A program made the position numbers and the translations under genes. The notes below the pieces were generated by a model that was given only the letters and a program-made list of their open reading frames with translations, was not told the DNA's origin and searched no databases. Positions 38,939 through 50,983 of a DNA stretch of 64,000 nt are shown here, piece after piece. Source of the stretch: Phymorhynchus buccinoides (lineage: Eukaryota; Mollusca; Gastropoda; Neogastropoda; Raphitomidae). The stretch lies in the NCBI GenBank assembly GCA_017654935.2, contig CM065701.1, forward strand, positions 1,928,609 through 1,992,608, written 5' to 3'. How positions within the stretch are numbered: the first letter of the stretch is position 1; each line of letters begins with the position of its first letter.

Positions 38939-41900
38939 GTAAACCACTGTAACAAGCTAACAAACAACTGTGCCGAACGAAAATCATACCTTGAGGTTTT
39001 CTTGATGACGCTGGTTGGAAGCGTGTAGAAGAAAAACCTTCTTTCCACTGCTTCCGTACTTGATAGCTTTGGAACAAACCAAGCAGAAGGCTTCGCCTGG
39101 TCGGTCGATTTTTCTCAACCATCGTTCGTGAGCAACTCCATTCACGTCTTCAATTTTTAATCAAGTGAATGACCACTTATTCTTAATGCCTTCCTCCTCC
39201 TTTTCAATCTGCCCTGAATCGGGCTGAAAAAGAAAACGCATTTTCCTCACGAATTTGGCAAGAGCAGTTAGCGTCGTGGAGACTTTAGGTAGGAAAAATG
39301 GCGCCCGGAAAGCGTGACGTCCGCAAATTCTAAATCAGCTAAAACGCGCTTTTAGATTTTGAGAACGTTGCTTGTCAATTTTTCAAAATCCGGAATTTTC
39401 CGGATTCAGAATTTTTTAAAAACGGAAATCCGGCAAATCCGGAACCCAGTAGCACCCATGTAATACCCAATATTAACTTAAAAACATAACCTTGATTGTT
39501 GAAGTGTAACCTGCTCGGCAAGAGCCATGAAACGGCATTGTTATGAAATGTCTAAACTTCGGCACATCATATCGTAACTGACAACATTTACAGAACTACA
39601 TCGCAGCAATACTGTTGTTCCACAAATTAACATATTTTAAAGTCCGATTCATCGGACAGTACTAGATGTTCTAATTGCGTTTTCACTCGTTAGCAAGTTA
39701 GTGCTGTACCTTTTATATTGTTTGTTCCAGAAAATGTGTAATATATAACACATAATGCAGAATTGTGTTACATACTGGAGATTGTTACAATGTAGAAATG
39801 GTTTTTATTTACTGTATGGTTCTAAAATAGTTACGATTTTCATACATTTTGGTGTAACTGTAACATACTCTGAAGTCTGAAGTCCAATGATCAGTGATGG
39901 TATCTTTCTAAATTTGTTTGTGCAAGAACCTCAGTACAGACACAAATTAAATCAAAGCAGTTTAAATCATTGCTGCTTAGGGTTTTTTTAATGTATGGGT
40001 GAAAACACTGCGTTACATGGTGATGTGTAACACTCATTTAAATTTTATTTTTATGTACTGCTGACCGCGCCAATCAGATATTGAACTTCTTGTGCATGCT
40101 CTTAAATCTGCCCCTGGTAATGTACATCTGGTGATAAAAACAGAACAGTTGGAAGTTATTTATTTTAGGCCTTGTGTGTAACACGATTTAGACACCAAAT
40201 CAGATTCTTGACCTTAGATTATGTAAAGAATAGGGTTAGTATGTTGTAAGTCATTTTTATGATATGAAAAAGCAATACCTTGTGACTGAGACTGACAGCC
40301 AGAGGTTGGAAGCATGGTGGGATAGGTAAACTAGACCTTTGCCCACATTTCTCCCCGGACAGAAAAGATAGCATCCTTTACGGACTATAAGGTGACACTT
40401 TCTTTTTCCCCACTTGGACCAATGCGCTTCATAATATGACTAATAACGTCACAAGAAACTATCAAAACAAAATCAGGATTTTGTGTAAAATTTAGTGGGT
40501 GCGACTCATAATATAATGCGCCTTATAGTCCGTAAAATGTGGCATTAAAAAATATGAAAAGTTGTAAACATTTCCGTGCGTACACTGTCTAGGTTGTTGT
40601 AGAAGTCGGCACTGCCGGCACACAGGTATCGGCCCAGCAGTGTGGCGTGGGTGGTGAACATGAGGCACACGTTCAGCTGACGAAGCCGCTCCAGGATCAA
40701 CCCTGCACCCGCCAGCCACTCATGGAAATGGTTGATCACCACCGGGTCACCGGGCAGGTTCTTGATGAACTGAGTGCAACACAGAGAAACAAACAGAGAA
40801 ACAAACAGAGAATACAGAGAAACAAACAGAGAATACAGAGAGAAACAAACAGAGAATACAGAGAAACAGAGAATACAGAGAAAAACAAAAAGAGAATACA
40901 GAGAAACAAACAGAGAATACAAAACAAAAAAAACAGAATACAGAGAAACAAACAGAGAATACAGAGAAAAACAAACAGAGAATACAGAGAAAAACAAACA
41001 GAGAATACAGAGAGAAACAAACAGAGAATACAGAGAAACAAACTGAGAATACAGAGAGAAACAAACAGAGAATACAGAGAAACAAACAGAGAATACAGAG
41101 AAACAAACAGAGAATACAGAGAAACAAACAGAGAATACAGAGAGAAACAAACAGAGAATACAGAGAGAAACAAACAGAGAATACAGAGAGAAACAAACAG
41201 AGAATACAGAGAGAAACAAACAGAGAATACAGAGAAACAAACAGAGAATACAGAGAGAAACAAACAGAGAATACAGAGAAACAAACAGAGAATACAGAGA
41301 GAAACAAACAGAGAATACAGAGAAACAAACAGAGAATACAGAGAAACAAACTCAGAATACAGAGAAACAAACAGAGAATACAGAGAAACAAACAGAGAAT
41401 ACAGAGAAACAAACAGAGAATACAGAGAAAAACAGAGAATACAGACAAAATAAGTCAGCCACTCATGGAAATGGTTGATCATCACCGGGCAAGTTCTTGA
41501 TGAACCGAGGCAAAGAGAGACATCTTCATGAACCGAGGCAAAGAGAGACTTCTTGATGAACCAAGGCAAAGACAGATTTCTTGATGAACCGAGGCAAATA
41601 TATTTTTCTTGATGAACCGAGGCAAAGAGATTTTTCTTGATGAACCGAGGCAAAGAGAGACTTCTTGACCGAGGCAAAGAGAGACTTCTTGATGAACCGA
41701 GGCAAAGAGAGACTTCTTAATGAACCGAGGCAAAGAGAGACTTCTTGATGAACCGAGGCAAAGAGAGACTTCTTAATGAACCGAGGCAAAGAGATACTTC
41801 TTGATGAACCGAGGCAAAGAGAGACTTCTTGATGAACCGAGGCAAAGAGAGACTTCTTGATGAACCGAGGCAAAGAGATACTTCTTGATGAACCGAGGCA

Positions 41901-44900
41901 AAGAGAGACTTCTTGATGAACCGAGGCAGAGAGACTTTTTAATGAACCGAGGCAAAGAGAGACTTTTTGATGAACCGAGGCAAAGAGAGACTTCTTGATG
42001 AACCGAGGCAAAGAGAGACTTCTTGATAGAACCGAGGCAAAAAGAGACTTCTTGATTAAATGAAATGCAAAGAGATTTTTGGATGAAATGAAATGGAAAG
42101 AGATTTCTGGGTGAAATGAAATGCAAAGAGATTTCTGGGTGAAATGAAATGCAAAGAGATTTCTGGGTGAAATGAAATGCAAAGAGATTTCTGGGTGAAA
42201 TGAAATGCAAAGAGATTTCTGGGTGAAATGAAATGCAAAGAGATTTCTGGATGAAATGAAATGCAAAGAGATTTCTGGATGAAATGAAATGCAAAGAGAT
42301 TTCTGCAAAGAGATTTCTGGATGAAATGAAATGCAAAGAGATTTCTGGGTGAAATGAAATGCAAAGAGATTTCTGGATGAAATGAAATGCAAAGAGATTT
42401 CTGGATTAAATGAAATGCAAAGAGATTTCTTGATGAACTGAGAGCAACACAGAAAAACAAACAGAGAATACAGACTAAATAAGCCAGCCACTCATGAAAA
42501 TGGTTGAAGAAGAAGAAGAAGAAGAAGAAGAAGAAGAAGAAGAAGAAGAAGAACAACAACAACAACAAGAAGAAGAAGAAGAAGATAAGAAGAAGAAGAA
42601 GAAGAGAAGAAGAACAACAACAACAACAAGGAAGAGGAAGAAGATAAAAAAAGAAGGAAGAGGAAGAAGATAAAAGAAGAAGAAGAAAACTGCTCAACCG
42701 ATTACAATTCATATAAAAAAATAAAGGAAGCGACAAATAAGAACAATATTTTACTTGTGACGATGTCAAGCGAATGCAGTCAAGTTAAACACAAACCAGT
42801 CGGTGTCGTTGGACTTTTCTGTACAAATAAATTCCCTCACCCTCCGGTAGTGAATCTCACACTGACCTCTGCCATGAACCATGTGACGAGGGCACCAAAG
42901 ATGACGGCATCGTTGGACTCTCGATCGTGCCACGGAATGCCGATGCCGGCCAGCTCCCAAAGCTCATGTTTGAACTCGTCCAGCTTCCAGGCCGCTGACC
43001 CAATGTCAAACAGGATCACCTTGGGATAGCCGTCGATAAGCCACCGACCAAAAAACACCTGTAGACAGAGAGATATCATGTGCCTATTGTCAGACAGGAT
43101 CACCTTGGGATAGCCACCGAGCAAAGAACTCCTGTAGACAGAGAGATATCATGTGGCTATTGTCAGACAGGATCACCTTGGGATAGCCACCGAGCAAAGA
43201 ACTCCTGTAGACAGAGAGATATCACGTGGCTATTGTCAAACAGGATCACCTTGGGATAGCCGTCGATCAGCCAATGATAAAAAAAAAACCTGAAAGTTTA
43301 ACAATACCCTTTCTGACTTGTATGCATAAACCAGCAGAGCCATTCAACAATACCCCTTACGATTTGCATCAGTATGTCTGCAAAATACACCACTACATTA
43401 AGGTTTGATTTATTAACACGCACTGCGCCATTGGCACACTATTTTTGAAAATGACCCATCAGATTTGGTGGCATGTGTGCCAAGTGTATCCTCCGCAGTC
43501 CCCTAGTCAGCCCCCACCTCCCTTCATCATACAATGCATTTGACAAAAGTGCACATTTGAACATTATAAGTGCAGGGACAAAAATCATACCGAAGCATGG
43601 CATTTTGTCAATGATAAGCTCAGGTTTTTCTTCCATAGTCTGCACCTTTCTTGTCACAGCAGGTCGATGGTCGATGGACACTTCAGCACCTATAACGTAT
43701 GTTCTTCTTCTTTGTTTCCGATTGGGGATGTTTATCCTGCCCCGCATCCAAAGTCTTCGCTTAGATTGCTATTGGCGCTCAGGATGCATGCTTTGTGAGT
43801 TCGTGACATCCATTCCACCGGCACAACACGGCCTACTCCTACCGAGTGGAATGGGCTTTAATGTGTGCGCAAGATCTTGTGCGTGCGTTCGCACACGGGA
43901 CCTCGGTCTCATCCGAAGGACCAGGAAATAGGAGTAAAGTATCTTTCCCAAGGACACAATACCGTGAACGGAGCTGGGTTCGAACCAACGAACTCATGTT
44001 GAGGAGTGAGAGAGAGAAAGGAAAGGTGGTATATACCTAAATGATATATCATGCTGTCATTGTAAAAAACCACTGAGTTTTGTCAAACCATTCTGTGATA
44101 TCCACATGGCATTGACCATGATCAGCAGGCAGACCTGTATGTTAATGTGTCCCCTCCATGGTTCTGACATGAATGACCTGAGCATGCTGGTTTGAAAAAT
44201 ATCCAATGAAAATCTGGTATACTGTTAAAACTATAAAGACTGAAATTTGAAGTAGACATTTTGAGATTAAAATAAAGTTTTGGGCTGTACAGTGGCGTTG
44301 CTCCCATGCCGCTCATTCCAAGGTATTGCAGTAGACTAAATAGTATGACTTCGCCAGGATCTCAACCTTCACTCTCTCGCTTTCACTTGCCTCCCCCTTC
44401 TCTTCGGCAATCACCCAGTCCTCCCACACTTCCCTTCACAATGGATGCCCCAGCCCCAAGACATCCATCCATGGGTACATCACAGCATGTATGACGATGC
44501 AAATCTCTGCTTGAACTTGTCTTCAGCTATAAACCCAGTCCTCACTTCAAGAGTTGTGGAAATTAGGTTCTCTTCGGGCAGAACACTGCCTGAACCTGCG
44601 CATCCAATTGCCTCAATTGAGGCATGCCCACATACACCTCTACCCACTTCAGGCATGGGATTAAGAAATTATGATTTGGACTGAAAAGAGGCAGGCAGAA
44701 TAAGGCTGAAGAAAGCCTAAAGCCACTAGAAACTGAAGCCCCCCCCCCCCCCCCCCCCCCCGTAATTTGAGCTTTAAAACCAGCATTAGATGTAGAATTG
44801 ATATTAACCATTTCGCCGCCGATGTCACATTTCTGCACCACAAGGATTTAACACCTTTGTCAGTAAAAGTCATGAAATTTGGATCTGGTATCCAATGACC

Positions 44901-47900
44901 GTATGTTGTTTATTTTGTGAGATTGTGAAAGATGTTATCTGATACACGTCACAGTGGGATTCATAGTATAGCAGACAAACTTTTCTTTACAAACTTTTCA
45001 GATAAGTTTGACAGAACATTTTGACTGAAAAAAGGCTGGTGGCAAAAGGGTTAAGTTTATCAGGAGCGAAGCGACTTGGTATCCCACAGCACAGTGAGCC
45101 AAAGAAGGACCGTGTCTGTCTGTGTGTCTGTCAGTCTGTCCATCCCACGTTAAAGTCAAGAAAGCCTTAACCGATTTTAATGATATTTGGATGTTAGGTC
45201 CGTTGCGTTACCGTGATGGTTTTAGACTATTTTGCAGAAATAAAACATAACAAAATAACCGTTAAATGGCAGTTATTTTCTGTTTTTAACACCTTTCCGC
45301 CAATTTCATCCAAACTATTTCACAGAATGTCGTAGAATTTTGAAGTAGATACTTTTTTTTCTTAACAAACATAACCCCCAAGTTTGGAAAGCATGACTTA
45401 ACATTTTGTCGGTTAAAAACGGTTATTTTTTAGTTTTGCAGTGATCGTAATGAAAATTGGTGGGTAGGTTCATGTTTTAATTCTGGAAATTATAGTACCC
45501 TCTTCATAAACGACACTTAACTTTTGACAGTTAAAAACCGTTATTTTTTAGTTTTGCAGTGATCGTAATGAAAATTAGTGGGTAGGTTCAGCTTTTCATT
45601 CTGGAAATTATAGTGACCTTTTCATAAACGACATTTAACTTTTGACAGTTGAAAACCGTTATTTTCTATTTTTGCAGTGATCTTGATGAAAATTGGTGGG
45701 TAGGTTCAGTTTTACTTTCTAAACATGATAATGAACTTTTTGAATAACGACATTTTAGTTTTGACAGTTAAAACCCGGTTTTTTAAACTTTCACGGTTCT
45801 GTCTATCTGTCTGTCTGTCCTCTCTCTCTCTCTCTCTTTCTGTGGTGGTGACCAGCTTCTTTTTATAGAAGTAAATGCACACACTTTATGGGGTGACCAT
45901 AGAAAAAGAAGCAGAAGAGAACAAAAGGAAAGAAAAGAGAATAAGGAAAAGAAAAGAGAACGATTAAACAGAAAAGTCTCTCTCTCTCTCTCTCTAGAAG
46001 CTCTCTCTCTCTCTCATCCACATAAACAAATGACGTATAATTATGACGCTGCAAGGCAACAATACTGACGTAAAGTGCCATACTAGTTCATTACGTCATG
46101 ACGTCATTTTGTTTCGTCAAGGTCAAAAACTGTAGGCTTTAAATTCTAGATTTACAGAACAAAGAAAACAAATTTTTATAGCTCGACGCAAAAAAAATCA
46201 TCTTTAGGAAGAAAATCAAAGACAACGTTGAGAAAGGAAGCGTACAGACAGGGAATGGGGGGATGGCAACGAATGAAGGCACAGGAAAGGAATATGGAAG
46301 GGAGAAGCAAGGAAGGACCATGAAAAGAGAGAGAAAGAGAGGGGAAAAAATGTGGAAGAAAAGAAACGTGCTAGAGAAGACAACGAAAAGAGAGAGAAAG
46401 AGAGGAAAAGGAATGTGGAACGAAAGAAACGTGAAAGAAAAGACGACGAAAAGAGAGAGAAAGAGAGGAAAAGAAATGTGGAAAGAATGAAACGTGCTAG
46501 AGAAAACAACGAAAAGAGACAGAAAGAGAGGAAAAGAAATGTGGAACGAAAGAAACGTGAAAGAAAAGATGAGGAAAAGAGAGAAAAAGAGCGAAATATT
46601 TGTACAGCATGCAACGGAAAAGCCAGGCGAGAGATGTTTTCCCCCCTGAACAGCCTCACACCTAGCCCTGCGCCACACTGCCTTTCTGATCTCACTCAAG
46701 TCGAGAAATCAGCCATATCAATCATTTGCCCATCAATAGCCATTTAGAAGAAAGGAGCCAGCACTGCATCCAAAGGCCACACCATTGCTTTCTTTCAGGA
46801 TGTTGAACATTTTGCAAATTTTTTGCCTAGGGTTCCTTGTCGTTGAGTTGAGTCTCTCTCTCTCTCTTTCTCTCTCCCTCCATCCCTCTCTCTATGTTTT
46901 TCTCTATCACCCCCCCTATCTCTCTCTGTTTATCTTCCTCCCTCCTCTCTCTCTCTCTCTCTCACTCTCTACAGCTTCACTCCTGGGTGTGCAGTGCCAA
47001 AACAGAATCTCAACATGTGCCAAAGGCACTGCACGAGGAGAAATAATGCTTTACGCCCTCTTTGGCCTTTCGGCCATGTGGGGCTAAGGCACTGCACGAG
47101 GAGAAATAATGCTTTACGCCCTCTTTGGCCTTTCGGCCATGTGGGCCAAAGGCACTGCACCTCTACTTAATTTTTATTTATTCATAGTCATGTATACAAA
47201 GTATTTCTATACTCAATCTCTTTTTGATATCAAACATGACCTTTGGGGCCATACAAAAAAAGCCTGAAAGTCTGAAAAATCTCATGCCAGACCTTGATGC
47301 CGGCCTGCCGCATGGTGGCAATGGTGTCTCGGTATACGTAGTGGTGTGGCTCCAGTATCTCCACCTCGGTGCGCACACAGGCCTCGTTGTAGGGCCCCAT
47401 CAGGCAGTACTGCTCCCCCCATTCCTCCACTGTCACCGGGGCCTTGGTCTTGATCACCGTGTAGATCCCGCCCACTGGAAGGGGGAAATGCATGAATGTA
47501 TACATGTACACATGTGAGAGTGTATAATGTAAATCCCTCCCACTGGAAGGGGGAAATGCATGAATGTATGTACACATGTGAGAGTGTATAATGTAAATCC
47601 CTCCCACTGGAAGGGGGAAATGCATTAATGTATGTACACATGTGAGAGTGTATAATGTAGATCCCTCCCACTGGAAGGGGGAAATGCATGAATGTATGTA
47701 CACATGTGAGAGTGTATAATGTAGATCCCTCCCACTGGAAGGGGGAAATGCATGAATGTATGTACACATGTGAGAGTGTATAATGTAGATCCCTCCCACT
47801 GGAAGGGGGAAATGCATGAATGTATGTACACATGTGGGGGTGTATAATGTAGATCCCGCCCACTGGAAGGGGGAAATGCATGAATGTATGTACACATGTG

Positions 47901-50900
47901 AGAGTGTATAATGTAGATCCCTCCCACTGGAAGGGGGAAATGCATGAATGTATGTACACATGTGAGAGTGTATAATGTAGATCCCGCCCACTGGAAGGGG
48001 GAAATGCATGAATGTATGTACACATGTGAGAGTGTATAATGTAGATCCCGCCCACTGGAAGGGGGAAATGCATGAATGTATGTACACATGTGAGAGTGTA
48101 TAATGTAGATCCCTCCCACTGGAAGGGGGAAATGCATGAATGTATGTACACATGTGAGAGTGTAGAATGTAGATCCCTCCCACTGGAAGGGGGAAATGCA
48201 TGAATGTATGTACACATGTGAGAGTGTATAATGTAGATCCCTCCCACTGGAAGGGGGAAATGCATGAATGTATGTACACATGTGAGAGTGTATAATGTAG
48301 ATCCCTCCCACTGGAAGGGGGAAATGCATGAATGTATGTACACATGTGAGAGTGTATAATGTAAATCCCTCCCACTGGAAGGGTTTTCAATGCTTAACAA
48401 TTAAAAAATTCAGTCAACAAGGAAATGCATGAAATGCATGAATTGCATTTTGACTGTGGTGAACAGTGCACCACTTGGAAGGCTTGTGGTTCCAAATAGA
48501 TGCAAATAGCAAAAATCATGTACACATGTGAGAGTGTATAATGTAAATCCCTCCCACTGGAAGGGGGAAATGCATGAATGTATGTACACATGTGAGAGTG
48601 TATAATGTAAATCCCTCCCACTGGAAGGGGGAAATGCATGAATGTATGTACACATGTGAGAGTGTATAATGTAAATCCCTCCCACTGGAAGGGGGAAATG
48701 CATGAATGTATGTACACATGTGAGAGTGTATAATGTAGATCCCGCCCACTGGAAGGGGGAAATGCATGAATGTATGTACACATGTGAGAGTGTATAATGT
48801 AAATCCCTCCCACTGGAAGGGGGAAATGCATGAATGTATGTACACATGTGGGGGTGTATAATGTAGATCCCTCCCACTGGAAGGGGGAAATGCATGAATG
48901 CATCATGTACACATGTGAGAGTGTATAATGTAGATCCCGCCCACTGGAAGGGGGAAATGCATGAATGTATGTACACATGTGAGAGTGTATAATGTAGATC
49001 CCTCCCACTGGAAGGGGGAAATGCATGAATGTATGTACACATGTGGGGGTGTATAATGTAGATCCCTCCCACTGGAAGGGGGAAATGCATGAATGCATCA
49101 TGTACACATGTGAGAGTGTATAATGTAGATCCCGCCCACTGGAAGGGGGAAATGCATGAATGTATGTACACATGTGAGAGTGTATAATGTAAATCCCTCC
49201 CACTGGAAGGGGGAAATGCATGAATGTATACATGTACACATGTGAGAGTGTATAATGTAAATCCCTCCCACTGGAAGGGGGAAATGCATGAATGTAGGTA
49301 CACATGTGAGAGTGTAGAATGTAGATCCCTCCCACTGGAAGGGGGAAATACATGTGAGAGTGTAGAATGTAAATCCCTCCCACTGGAAGGGGGAAATGCA
49401 TGAATGTAGGTACACATGTGAGAGTGTAGAATGTAGATCCCTCCCACTGGAAGGGGGAAATACATGTGAGAGTGTAGAATGTAAATCCCTCCCACTGGAA
49501 GGGGGAAATGCATGAATGTATGTACACATGTGAGAGTGTAGAATGTAGATCCCTCCCACTGGAAGGGGGAAATGCATGAATTTATGTACACATGTGGGGG
49601 TGTATAATGTAGATCCCTCCCAATGGAAGGGGGAAATGCATGAATGTATGTACACATGTGGGGGTGTATAATGTAGATCCCTCCCACTGGAAAGGGAAAA
49701 TGCATGAAGTGAATATATGTACACATGTGATAGTGCATAATGTAGATCCCTCCCACTGGAAGGGGGCAGACACACTGCATACAGTATGATCTAACAGTAC
49801 ACATGTGATAGTGCATAATGTAGATCCCTCCCACTGGAAGGGGGCAGACACACTGCATACAGTATGATCCAACAGTACACATGTGATAGTGCATAATGTA
49901 GATCCCTCCCATTGGAAGGAGGCAGACACACTGCATACAGTATGATCTAACAGTACACATGTGATAGTGCATAATGTAGATCCCTCCCATTGGAAGGGGG
50001 CAGACACACTGCATACAGTATGATCCAACAGTAACATTTGTGAAATTGTGAAATGAGGTCTACATTATATAAGTGAACGAAAACAGTATAATTATTTTAA
50101 GACAGAAGTATATTTTACATTAACCCTTTCGCCGCCAGCCAATTTTCAGCAACAAATTTCCATGAATCTTACCTGGGTAAAGAAAAATATCATCTGCAAT
50201 AGTGGGGATTCCTCTATGACATGTATAAAGTAAGCCCTATCCTTACCTCCCAAAATAAAGAAAATTGGGTCTTTGGATAACAGACCCTGGTTTGATGCCT
50301 TTTAGTGACATGGGTGTTAAACCATTGTGGTGCATAAATGCGACATTGGCGGTGAAAGGGTTAATCATGTACATGTGTGTACATCCATGTGCAAGTGTGT
50401 GCATGTTTGCACACACATGTGCAATATTTGAAATTTTGGGTCAAATATGGTCCATGAATTTTTAAAACAAAGCTCTGTTGGTTAGAGGTGGGGGGAAAAA
50501 CCGGTTTGAACCGAAAAACCGGTGCAAAACTTTTGCGGTTCGAAAAACCGTTTCAAGTTGCTGTAAACCGTTTTTTTTAACTGCAAACTGAAAGTAAATT
50601 TGTCTTAGAATAACGCATTCTTTTCGAAAAACAACACTAATTCTCAGCACAGAGTGGGTGTTTCGAAACCAAGAGTAGCTGTTTCTAGTTTGTGGTGGTC
50701 TCTCTCTTGCCTTTAGGTTTGTTTCTGGTTTATACAATTTATGTCAAACGTGTGTGTTCGCTTTGCATTGCATTTTTGTTTGAATGTGTTACTGTTATGA
50801 ATGCTAACGTGTGTGTGCGCTTTGATTTGATTTCTATCAAGATTCAGACTCAGAGCGGTATAAATACTGTATGTTGTTGTTGTTGATTGAGTTCAGTGTG

Positions 50901-50931
50901 TGTGTCATACTCATAAGTCATAAGTTTCTTT

Positions 50932-50983
<52 letters not shown>

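Noticed and set aside
40647..42769. Open frames of 200-320 codons ([30 protein letters not shown] repeats)
   Set aside because: Translations of the 22- and 28-bp repeats of intron 3, with no independent coding evidence.
43975..43985. GGTTCGAACCC B-box considered as a tRNA gene
   Set aside because: No cloverleaf, anticodon stem or A-box could be formed around it; fits a tRNA-derived SINE better.
46352..46747. 131-codon E/K/R-rich frame that could be a single alpha-helix protein
   Set aside because: Explained by a 63-bp repeat whose length is a multiple of three; located in a GYS intron with no start context or conserved flank.
47230..50014. Very long open frames on minus (386, 372, 534 and 377 codons) with [17 protein letters not shown] repeats
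   Set aside because: They are translations of the 64-bp intronic array. Only 47293-47474 is real GYS coding sequence; the rest is open because the unit has no stop in any frame.
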